DNA of 64,000 nt, from contig CAVZIK010000006.1 in NCBI GenBank assembly GCA_963775295.1, forward strand, positions 558,001 to 622,000, written 5' to 3'. Shown piece by piece: positions 1 to 6,764 of the stretch. A model generated the notes under the pieces. It saw only the letters and a program-made list of their open reading frames with translations, was not told the DNA's origin and did no database searches. Position 1 is the stretch's first letter. The number at the start of each line of letters is the position of its first letter. This stretch comes from JAMDEO01 sp963775295 (GTDB lineage: Bacteria; Actinomycetota; Thermoleophilia; RBG-16-64-13). The position numbers and the translations under genes are program-made.

Positions 1-177
1 ATTCGCGGCGATCTCCGGGCCCACGGCGTCCGCCCACAGCGCGGCCACCCGCCGGCCCATGTCTGAGCTCGAGTCCCGCTCGCGGGTCGGGGCGCGAAGC
101 GCCCCCAACTCGCCCAAGAGATCCCCGAGCCGGTCGAAATCCGGGCCGGCCCCGCCGGATGTCTCGGGCCCGTTCAT
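1..177 (-). CDS. DUF721/DciA-like protein (N-terminal part, cut by window edge)
   Basis: The first 59 codons of a minus-strand gene run off the left edge. The translation opens MNGPETSGGAGPDFDRL and continues through LGDLLGELGAL to VAALWADAVGPEIAAN. The W-x-x-x-V-G-P-x-I-A pattern is characteristic of the DUF721/DciA family, which in many bacteria helps load the replicative helicase and often lies next to recF. It begins 13 bp after the recF stop, so it looks like the last visible member of the dnaA-dnaN-S4-recF operon. The family call rests on a short fragment and on context; the C-terminal part is not visible. Confidence 0.7.
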   Translation of the reverse strand, partial: MNGPETSGGAGPDFDRLGDLLGELGALRAPTRERDSSSDMGRRVAALWADAVGPEIAAN

Positions 178-190
178 GATTCCAGACTTC

Positions 191-1276
191 TCATTCCTGC
201 GACAAATCGATCACGGTGGCCTTGGCGAGCTCATCCTGGGTGAAGTATCGTAGATCTGTGGTGGTGATAACTGTCTGCCCTCCGGCCGCGACAATGTCTA
301 TCAAAGCCCTGCGCCGCTCCTCGTCCAGTTCGCTCATCACGTCGTCCAACAGGAGGAGGGCTCGGCGCGAGCAGTCGAGATGATGAGCCCACTCGGCCAG
401 GACCAGCGCGAGCAAAGCCGTCCGTTGCTCCCCTTGGGAAGCACACTCGCGCATGTCCAAACCCCGTCTCATCAGCCTTAGGTCATCGCGATGCGGACCC
501 AGATGGGTGAACGTGCGCTGTTGGTCGGCCCCGCGGCTATCGGCCAGCCTCGCTTCGTATCCGGCTTCGTCCAGGTCCGCCACATTGGTGCGATACACGA
601 GACGCACAGAGTCGGGGGGCTCCCCGGTGAGAAGAGCGTGCGTCCTTTGAAACGGCTCCACGAACTGAGCCAACGCCGCCGCGCGCCACGCAGACATGTG
701 GGTGCCGGCGCGAGCAAGAATCCGCTCCCAAGGCAAAAACTGGCCTGCGTCTTGATTCGACCAGCGCGAGCGCAAGAGGGCATTGCGTTGACCTAGAGCC
801 TCGTCGTATTGACGCATCGTAGGACCGTACTCCTGCTCACACCGCCCGGCGAGTTCGTCCAAGTACTCCCGGCGTCGCCGCGGGCTGCCCTTGATCAGTC
901 TGAGGTCATCGGGAACAAAACTCCGCACCGGTAGCACGTCGCGCCAGCGTAATGGGTCTTCGAGAGGAGCTCCGTCGGCCGTTAGACGGCGCTCACCAGA
1001 CCGCGAGTATCCCGCGGCGGCAGTCATCTCGACTCCGCCCACGTCCAGGTCGATCTCCACGCGCAAGTATTCCTCGCCTCGCTTGATGAGATCGCGGACC
1101 GCTCCGGACCGGAGCATCGTCCCTCGGAGAACCAGGGCCGCCGATTCGAGGACAGTGGTCTTTCCGGCCCCGTTCGGGCCAACAAGAATCGTCAGACCAG
1201 AGCCCGGACCTACCTCGAGTCTGTGACGAGAGCGAAGATTGGTAAGGACCAGTCGTCGAACGAGAACGGGGTTCAT
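191..1276 (-). CDS. recF: DNA replication/repair ATPase RecF
   Basis: A 361-aa SMC-like ABC ATPase that binds gapped DNA and helps load RecA in recombinational repair. The sequence shows the Walker A motif GPNGAGKT at residues 33-40, an ABC signature-like ASQGEQRTALLALVLAEW in the C-terminal third, and a Walker B/D-loop LLLLDDVMSELDEERR. The length matches the usual 360-370 aa. The ATG overlaps the stop of the upstream S4-domain gene by 4 bp, indicating translational coupling within the dnaA-dnaN-S4-recF operon. Nothing unusual is seen in the coding sequence. Confidence 0.97.
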   Translation of the reverse strand: MNPVLVRRLVLTNLRSRHRLEVGPGSGLTILVGPNGAGKTTVLESAALVLRGTMLRSGAVRDLIKRGEEYLRVEIDLDVGGVEMTAAAGYSRSGERRLTADGAPLEDPLRWRDVLPVRSFVPDDLRLIKGSPRRRREYLDELAGRCEQEYGPTMRQYDEALGQRNALLRSRWSNQDAGQFLPWERILARAGTHMSAWRAAALAQFVEPFQRTHALLTGEPPDSVRLVYRTNVADLDEAGYEARLADSRGADQQRTFTHLGPHRDDLRLMRRGLDMRECASQGEQRTALLALVLAEWAHHLDCSRRALLLLDDVMSELDEERRRALIDIVAAGGQTVITTTDLRYFTQDELAKATVIDLSQE

Positions 1277-1572
1277 CGCCGCGGCGGGTCGGGGCGACGT
1301 GCGGATACTCCTGGCCCACCCGCCACCGCCTTCGCCGCCTCACCGCCGGCCGTGACCACATCCCCGTCGCCGAGCTTACGACCGCGGCGCATGTCGATCG
1401 CGTCGTTCACCCGGACAACACCTGACGCAATCATCTGCTTGGCTTCGCCCCCAGTGCTGGCCAGGCCGGATACTTTCAAAAACTGCCCCAGCGTGATGGG
1501 AAAGTTGACGACCACGGCTTCCGGTCCGTCCGCCCGTCCGCCACTGAAACCCATACCCGCCGTGACTTTCAA
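1273..1572 (-). CDS. S4-domain RNA-binding protein (YaaA/RlbA type)
   Basis: A 99-aa protein whose central part (FPITLGQFLKVSGLASTGGEAKQ, then MIASGVVRVNDAI and GRKLGDGDVV) is a compact S4 RNA-binding fold. Such small S4 proteins sit between dnaN and recF in many Gram-positive genomes; in Bacillus the homologue is implicated in ribosome assembly. The C-terminal tail is rich in Gly, Ala, Arg and Pro and probably disordered. It overlaps both dnaN and recF by 4 bp, so it is tightly coupled in the operon. Exact role not shown here. Confidence 0.88.
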   Translation of the reverse strand: MKVTAGMGFSGGRADGPEAVVVNFPITLGQFLKVSGLASTGGEAKQMIASGVVRVNDAIDMRRGRKLGDGDVVTAGGEAAKAVAGGPGVSARRPDPPRR

Positions 1573-2672
1573 TCGTTAAGCCGGATAGGCATGACCAAGT
1601 AGAGGAAATCATCCCCGGCTCCCTTGACCAGCCCGGGGCGTAACGGGCTGATGAGACGCATATAGATCGGGGATTCCTTGACCGCAGCGACGCCTGCTTC
1701 CAGGAATTCGGGGTTGAAACCGATCTCCAACTCATCGCCGGAGTACTGGACGGGCATCGCCTCCTGCGCTTTACCCACGTCCTGGGACTCGGCGGAGACA
1801 GTCAGAGTGTTGTCGGCGAAACGCAAACGGAGCGGAGCGTTCTTTTGCGCCAGCAGGCCGATTCGCCTTATGGCTTCGAGGAGTTCGTCATGATCGATGG
1901 CGACTTCATAATCGAACGTCTCAGGAATGAGTTGCCGGTAGTTCGGGAACTGCCCATCAATAAGGCGAGAGATCAGCGATATCCCCCCTACTCGAAACAT
2001 CACTTGATTCTCGGAGGGTTCAATGACAAGCGCCGCGTCTCCCGTACCGGTAGCGATGCGGGAAAGTTCGAGCAAGGTTCGGGCTGGGACAATAACTTGC
2101 ACCTTCTCGACTACCGACGATTCCACGGGAGTGTCTTTGACGCTCAAGCGATAACTGTCGGTTGCAACCATCTGCACGCTCGTAGATCCGAAGTGGATAA
2201 GTACGCCCGTGAGGACGGGTCTGGTCTCATCTCTCGATGCCGATGGAGCAACACGGTCCACCGTTTCGAGGAAAGCTGCCTTTTCCACGGTAAATCCTTG
2301 ACCGGAGAACACCGGCAACTGAGGGAAATCCACGGCCGGGAGGGAATGTAGAGTAAACACCGACTCGCCGGCTCGGATCTCTAGTTGAGTCTCTCCGGCT
2401 CGCTGCTCCAAAGCCACATCGCCGACGGGAAGACTCCGGGCGATATCTGTGGCGATTCGCGCGGGCACCACCAAAGCACCGGGCTGTTCTACGCGTCCGG
2501 CGAGCGGCGCCTTGATAGATATCTCCATGTCCGTAGCCGAAAGCATGATCCCGTCTTCACGGGCGTCTATAAGAATGCCCGAAAGGACTTGGATAGAGCT
2601 TCGCGAGGACACCGCTTTGTTGGCGATACCCAATCCTTCAACCAGCGCCTGCTTCGTCGTGATGAGTTTCAT
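1569..2672 (-). CDS. dnaN: DNA polymerase III beta sliding clamp
   Basis: A 367-aa protein that dimerises into the ring that tethers DNA polymerase III to the template. It has the three-repeat clamp architecture: an N-terminal MKLITTKQALVEGL, a middle segment SASRDETRPVLTGVLI (the typical R-P-V-L-x-G signature), and the C-terminal end DFLYLVMPIRL, which matches the clamp ending. Length is normal. The ATG is preceded by GCGAGGAGC, a good ribosome binding site. It is separated from dnaA by about 300 bp that hold DnaA-box-like sequences and an AT-rich tract, so it probably has its own promoter there. Confidence 0.98.
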   Translation of the reverse strand: MKLITTKQALVEGLGIANKAVSSRSSIQVLSGILIDAREDGIMLSATDMEISIKAPLAGRVEQPGALVVPARIATDIARSLPVGDVALEQRAGETQLEIRAGESVFTLHSLPAVDFPQLPVFSGQGFTVEKAAFLETVDRVAPSASRDETRPVLTGVLIHFGSTSVQMVATDSYRLSVKDTPVESSVVEKVQVIVPARTLLELSRIATGTGDAALVIEPSENQVMFRVGGISLISRLIDGQFPNYRQLIPETFDYEVAIDHDELLEAIRRIGLLAQKNAPLRLRFADNTLTVSAESQDVGKAQEAMPVQYSGDELEIGFNPEFLEAGVAAVKESPIYMRLISPLRPGLVKGAGDDFLYLVMPIRLND

Positions 2673-2968
2673 CGATGCTCCTCGCTGGGTTTAGAGGCGG
2701 ATCAGAGTGGCACTATTAATATTAGTAGTTAGAAATAGATAAGTAGCCAGTGTAATAGAGGTTGTGGAACATGTTAACAACTCGACCGGACGAGGCACTT
2801 GCGGGGAGAAAGTCTGACAGGTAGCCACCGGAACCTGTGCAGTCAACGTTGAAGACGAGGGCCACTGCAGGTGTTCGCTGTCGCCGGTGGATAACCAGGC
2901 CTGATTTGCACAGGGTATCCCGTCGTTGTCGACAGGGTGCCGTGAACAGACAAACCCATCGAAGGGGA
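2673..2968. other. dnaA-dnaN intergenic region, candidate origin-unwinding segment
   Basis: This 296-bp gap has no gene. Positions 2708-2760 form an AT-rich island in an otherwise GC-rich chromosome. Read 3' to 5' on the plus strand from about 2757 downward, it contains repeated GAT/AAT/GAA triplets (TAG/TAA on the plus strand). This resembles the DnaA-trio element described next to the Bacillus subtilis origin. On its high-coordinate side lie a degenerate DnaA box (TGTTCCACA on the minus strand, 2763-2771) and a near-consensus one (TTATCCACC, 2886-2894). The layout, boxes then trio-like AT tract, is in the expected order. It probably also carries the dnaN promoter. Inference only. Confidence 0.5.
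2886..2894 (-). promoter_or_regulatory. DnaA box (TTATCCACC)
   Basis: Reads TTATCCACC on the minus strand, one mismatch from the consensus TTATCCACA. It lies in the dnaA-dnaN gap about 130 bp from the AT-rich tract. Confidence 0.55.
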
Positions 2969-4441
2969 TCATGGGGCGCTCTTGATTTTAGTGGTTAGTC
3001 GCTGAACGCGGTTGTACATGTCCCGGTCTACCTGCATGAGTTTCGTAATCTTCTCCACGGCATGAAGGACGGTGGTGTGATCGCGCCCCCCGATACGGTC
3101 GCCAATCTTTGGAAGGCTGGCGTCGGTAAGCTCGCGGGCAAGGTACATGGCGAGGTGTCGGCCCTCAACGACCGGGCGGGTTCGCTTGTCCCCAATGATC
3201 TCCGTCACGGATATGCCCGTGAAGTCGGCCACCGACGACAAGATGAGGTCAATAGTGATTCTCGTTGACGCCGTCTCGGGAATATCTTTGAGCACCTCGC
3301 GGGCGAGATCGACGTCGACAGGCCTCTTTGTAAATGATGAGAAGGCCACGACCCGAGTAAGGCAACCTTCCAACTCGCGGATGTTGGTGGGGACCCGAGA
3401 CGCAATCAGCATGAGGACGTCATCGTCGGCCAGGACGATCCCGTCGGCCCGGACCTTCTTCCGAAGGATAGCGACCCTGGTCTCCAGATCGGGCGGCTGG
3501 ATATCAGTGATGAGGCCCCATTCGAAGCGAGAGACAAGACGGTCCTCCAGGGTAGCCAAGCCCTTGGGGTGCCTGTCTGACGTGATGACGATCTGCTTTT
3601 GCGCGTCGTACAGGGTATTGAAGGTGTGGAAGAATTCTTCCTGCGTCTGCTCTTTCTTCTGGAGAAACTGGATATCGTCGATGAGTAGTACGTCGATGGT
3701 GCGGTACTTGGCTTTGAAGCCCTCGATGCTGTCATCACGAAGTGAGTTGATGAAATCGTTCGTGAAGGTCTCCAACGTCACGTACCGAACCTTGAGACCC
3801 GGCGTGTGCTTGGTAACGTACTGACCTATTGCCTGAAGAAGGTGGGTCTTGCCCAGTCCCACTCCGCCGTAGATGAAGAGGGGATTGTACTGAGTGCCGG
3901 GAGTCTCGGCGGCCGCCAACGCGGCCGCGTGCGCGAATCTGTTGGATGGTCCGATGACGAAACTGTCGAACGTGTATTTGTCGAGCAGCCCGGTCGCCGT
4001 CCCCGCATGGCCGTCTGCTGGATCGGCATGATAGGGGGTGGCGCCGCGCACCGACCGCCTTCCCGAGGAAGCATTCCCGTGGGCAGGCGGAGGGACCTCG
4101 TCGGAAGAGCCCTGCCGGGCTCTGCCGTCATCACCGTGAGCGGACATCCCCGTGGGCGGGTCGTCGTGATGCATGGATCGGGTAAGTTCGGGCGAGACCA
4201 CGATCTCGCAGGGGACGGCATCCCCCGCAACTTGGGAGACAGCGTCGACGATCATGGCGCGGAAACGCGTGTCAATCCAATCCTTGGCGAAGTCGGAGGC
4301 GACCCCTATTAGGTAGACCCCGTCCTTCAAGCCCAGGCCCACAGTGGGTTCGAACCATATTCGGAATGTGCCCTCGTTGACCTGTTGAGAGATGAGCTCT
4401 AAGGCTTCTCTCCAGATAGGATCGATAGTCGTCCCGTGCAA
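2969..4441 (-). CDS. dnaA: Chromosomal replication initiator DnaA
   Basis: A 490-aa AAA+ ATPase that binds DnaA boxes and opens oriC. Domain I covers about residues 1-85 (WREALELISQQVNEGTF, FEPTVGLGL). A charged, low-complexity domain II linker follows to about 150. Domain III begins at YTFDSFVIGPSNRFAHAAA, with Walker A GGVGLGKT (192-199) and Walker B LLIDDIQFL. Domain IV ends with the DNA-recognition signature DHTTVLHAVEKI. The start is TTG, preceded by GGGGAGGGG at 6 nt spacing. It lies only 15 bp after the ATPase-HTH gene upstream, so the two are probably co-transcribed. Confidence 0.98.
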   Translation of the reverse strand: MHGTTIDPIWREALELISQQVNEGTFRIWFEPTVGLGLKDGVYLIGVASDFAKDWIDTRFRAMIVDAVSQVAGDAVPCEIVVSPELTRSMHHDDPPTGMSAHGDDGRARQGSSDEVPPPAHGNASSGRRSVRGATPYHADPADGHAGTATGLLDKYTFDSFVIGPSNRFAHAAALAAAETPGTQYNPLFIYGGVGLGKTHLLQAIGQYVTKHTPGLKVRYVTLETFTNDFINSLRDDSIEGFKAKYRTIDVLLIDDIQFLQKKEQTQEEFFHTFNTLYDAQKQIVITSDRHPKGLATLEDRLVSRFEWGLITDIQPPDLETRVAILRKKVRADGIVLADDDVLMLIASRVPTNIRELEGCLTRVVAFSSFTKRPVDVDLAREVLKDIPETASTRITIDLILSSVADFTGISVTEIIGDKRTRPVVEGRHLAMYLARELTDASLPKIGDRIGGRDHTTVLHAVEKITKLMQVDRDMYNRVQRLTTKIKSAP

Positions 4442-4456
4442 AACCGCCCCTCCCCG

Positions 4457-5344
4457 TCAGAACAAAGCGTGCAGATGGGCCAGCCCCTCTTCCGTAACCG
4501 AGCGGTGCCCGGTTGCCAGAGAGGTTACGAAGCCGGCTTCCTCCAAAGAGACGAGATCCCTGTACGCGGTCGAGGTTGAGACGCCCAGTTCTTGGGCGAT
4601 ACGAGTCGGACCGACTGGGGCAAGTTCCACCGTCAGGAGCAAGGCCTTTAGCTGACGCTCGGAAAGATTATAGGACGGGACGGCTGGCGGCGCGAGGACA
4701 TTCTCTTCCAACGCCTCTACTCGAGCGGTGACAACGGTCCCGTGACCGAGGTTGTCGTCGAGTTCAAGGAGCCCGTTCATTGACGCCAGGGCTTCGCGCA
4801 CCACCGCAAAACCAGAACCGACTCCGCGGATGAACTGCTTGGAGCGTGAGTCAGCCGACGTGAAACCTGGGCGCAGCGCCGCTTCCTTGTCGGCGATGCC
4901 CGGCCCTCTGTCGCTTATCCGGACCGTGTTGCCTCGATCGAGAATCGTGATGACGACTTCCCGGAAGGACGCGTGCACCAGGTTATCCACCAGCTCTCGG
5001 AATATGACCAGGGGCAGGCGACCACCTTGGTCGTGAGCAAGGGTAAACGCGTGCTCGGCGACGGCTTCGATGAAGAGCGGAACTTCGGCATCCGATGCCG
5101 GAAGGTTGGACAGGGGAATTATGAGCGGTGCGGCGACTGGCTCACCATAGACAGCTATCCGGGGAGACTCGGTAAAGGCTCCGGGCGAAAAGGGATAGAC
5201 GGGCGCGGGGGGGCCGGGATCGCGGGAAGTGTGGCCGTGGGAAGGCTGTTTGCTGGGCGTAGCCAGGGTGAACACCCCCGCAAGCTCGGACTTATGACGA
5301 ATCAACAGGGACCGTGGCGGCACGTGCCGGAAAGCTGAAGTCAT
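4457..5344 (-). CDS. Bergerat-fold ATPase with C-terminal HTH, first gene of the dnaA operon
   Basis: About 295 aa from the ATG at 5344. The reading frame extends to a TTG at 5398, but that stretch overlaps a DnaA-box-like site. The N-terminal ~80 residues are Pro-rich and poorly ordered, so the true start could be further downstream. The middle is a complete GHKL/HATPase module: N-box FRELVDNLVHASF, G1 box ISDRGPGI, G2 box RGVGSGFAVVREAL. No HisKA dimerisation or phosphoacceptor domain precedes it. The C-terminus is a winged-helix/HTH (GPTRIAQELGVSTSTAYRDL, then VSLEEAGFVTS). It ends 15 bp before dnaA, suggesting co-expression and perhaps an ATP-sensing regulator of initiation. I do not recognise a named family. 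Confidence 0.8.
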   Translation of the reverse strand: MTSAFRHVPPRSLLIRHKSELAGVFTLATPSKQPSHGHTSRDPGPPAPVYPFSPGAFTESPRIAVYGEPVAAPLIIPLSNLPASDAEVPLFIEAVAEHAFTLAHDQGGRLPLVIFRELVDNLVHASFREVVITILDRGNTVRISDRGPGIADKEAALRPGFTSADSRSKQFIRGVGSGFAVVREALASMNGLLELDDNLGHGTVVTARVEALEENVLAPPAVPSYNLSERQLKALLLTVELAPVGPTRIAQELGVSTSTAYRDLVSLEEAGFVTSLATGHRSVTEEGLAHLHALF

Positions 5345-5498
5345 TGTAGCGAGCCCAACCCCCATTTTCCACAGGCGTGTCGAGTAAGTGGAGCACAATT
5401 CCGCATGGTATTAGCGTAAAAAGGCTCTCATCAGGGGTACAGTTGCATCATGTTGATACCGGCTATTTGCAGGCTTAATAGCTCGGATCTCCACAGGC

Positions 5499-5518
5499 TT
5501 GTCCACAGTTGTGGAAAA
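5499..5518. promoter_or_regulatory. Pair of inverted DnaA boxes
   Basis: A perfect TTGTCCACA on the plus strand (5499-5507) is followed after 2 bp by TGTGGAAAA (5510-5518), which is TTTTCCACA on the minus strand. This head-to-head pair is the strongest DnaA-box signal in the upstream region. Confidence 0.7.
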
Positions 5519-5919
5519 CGTGGAGAAAGGCGAAACGCTATGCCCGCATACACCGCGTTTTCTGTTGAAGATGGGGATAATTGGTTTCGCCGAGCCCGGC
5601 CGGACGAGGGATCGAGGGGCTTGGGTTACTATCGAGCGCCTTGGAAGGGGCCGTCAGTCGAGATCGAGGTCGCGCCGGACGGTGCATACTCTAGTAGTGG
5701 CGATGACCGGCAGGGTCAGGGCTGAACGCAGCCGCCCACTCACTCTCGCAGGATCAGTCGAAAGGACCTTGGTTTCTTTGCTAGGTTCCCTGGGCCCGCT
5801 ACTTCCTTTTGTTGAAACGCTGTCTGGGCTTGGGAGGAAATCGGATGCACTTGCTGATAGCGGAGGAGGGCGTCTCCGCTCTCTGTTTGCTAGTGCTGCT
5901 AGAAGCGTACACAGGCAAC

Positions 5920-5938
5920 TGTGGAAACTGTGGAAAGA
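5920..5938 (-). promoter_or_regulatory. Tandem DnaA-box-like sites one helical turn apart
   Basis: TGTGGAAAC (5920-5928) and TGTGGAAAG (5930-5938) repeat with a 10-bp period. On the minus strand they read GTTTCCACA and CTTTCCACA, two mismatches from consensus. Same-face spacing would suit cooperative DnaA binding. Confidence 0.45.
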
Positions 5939-6101
5939 ACCTAGGTCTTGCCACCTTTCCTGGGAGAAAGAAGGAGTCCCTGTGGAGGAGCGTCCTCTCT
6001 TGGACGCCGGGAGCGCACGCCAGCGGACCCGGCTCAGGGCCTAAGGCCATGGTCGGGCGATCGGCGGCGGAGAAGCGGCGTACGTGGCCCGGGGCGGGCG
6101 A

Positions 6102-6130
6102 TTGACGGGGGTGGGGCTGACTTGTATACT
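6102..6130 (+). promoter_or_regulatory. Housekeeping promoter of rpmH operon
   Basis: TTGACG (6102-6107) and TATACT (6125-6130) are separated by exactly 17 bp, a near-ideal sigma-70/SigA-type promoter. Transcription should begin near 6137, leaving a leader of about 88 nt before rpmH. Confidence 0.8.
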
Positions 6131-6224
6131 TCGCTGCCCTTTGTTTGCCCCCGCTCGTAGGGTGCGGGCGAGTGGGCGTGCGAGCCGCGATGGTTTGCGA
6201 TTCTAAAGCGATAAGCGAGGGAAC

Positions 6225-6359
6225 GTGAAGAGGACCTATCAGCCGAACAAGCGTAAGCGCAAGAAAACTCACGGGTTTCGAGCCCGTATGGCCACTCGCG
6301 CCGGCAGGGCAGTGCTCAAGCGCAGACGCGACAAGGGTCGCAAGCGTCTCTCGGTGTAG
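6225..6359 (+). CDS. rpmH: 50S ribosomal protein L34
   Basis: A 44-aa, very basic protein, short enough to be overlooked. The translation starts KRTYQPNKRKRKKTHGFRAR and ends RRRDKGRKRLSV, an almost textbook L34 of exactly the normal length. The start codon is GTG, preceded by GCGAGGGA. It lies downstream of a strong promoter and 6 bp before rnpA, the usual arrangement beside the origin. Confidence 0.97.
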   Translation: MKRTYQPNKRKRKKTHGFRARMATRAGRAVLKRRRDKGRKRLSV

Positions 6360-6365
6360 CCCGAT

Positions 6366-6764
6366 GTGACTCGGTCTCGCGGCCGACTATCACGATCCGA
6401 CGACTTCGCCCGTGTCTATCGAACGGGCAAGTCGGTTGCCAACAAGTATCTGGTCCTATACTATTTCGAGCGCTTGAGTCCTGGAACGGGCGAGCCTTTG
6501 GAAGGGGCACGAGTCGGGTTCTCGGTCTCGAAGCGCGTTGGTGTGGCCGTTGACAGGAATCGGATCAAGCGCGTGCTGAGAGAAGCCTTTCGGTTGAACG
6601 CGCACTCGTTCAGGGGGAACATGGATTTCGTCCTCATCGCTCGCACACCGATCGTAGACCTGCTCGAGTCCGAGGGCTTCGGCGCAGTGGAAGCGAAATT
6701 GATCGAGGTCTTTAGGAAGGCCTCGCTTTATAGACCGCGAGAGGAGCGAAAGTCGCTCTCATGA
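6366..6764 (+). CDS. rnpA: Ribonuclease P protein component
   Basis: A 132-aa basic protein that assists the RNase P RNA in maturing tRNA 5' ends. The hallmark is the motif GFSVSKRVGVAVDRNRIKRVLREAFR around residues 50-75, which carries the conserved RNR box. The start is GTG, 6 bp after rpmH. The stop overlaps the ATG of the yidD-yidC gene by 4 bp. Length is within the normal 110-135 aa range. Confidence 0.96.
   Translation: MTRSRGRLSRSDDFARVYRTGKSVANKYLVLYYFERLSPGTGEPLEGARVGFSVSKRVGVAVDRNRIKRVLREAFRLNAHSFRGNMDFVLIARTPIVDLLESEGFGAVEAKLIEVFRKASLYRPREERKSLS

Larger units (their letters stand above)
5345..6101. other. Candidate oriC region upstream of the dnaA operon
   Basis: A gene-poor stretch of about 760 bp between two divergent operons. 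It holds clustered DnaA-box-like sequences: TTTTCCACA at 5364-5372, a perfect actinobacterial-type TTGTCCACA at 5499-5507, TTTTCCACA on the minus strand at 5510-5518, TTATCCCCA on the minus strand at 5572-5580, and two tandem TGTGGAAA sites at 5920-5928 and 5930-5938. The last pair is spaced 10 bp, one helical turn, apart. The segments around 5395-5425 and 5450-5482 are locally AT-richer. The divergent gene order and switch of strand here support the origin. Open frames crossing this region look spurious because they run through the DnaA boxes and match no family. Confidence 0.7.

Noticed and set aside
5450..6044. Two overlapping plus-strand open frames of 91 and 181 codons in the oriC region
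   Set aside because: They begin in or cross DnaA boxes, have no Shine-Dalgarno, overlap each other and resemble no protein family.
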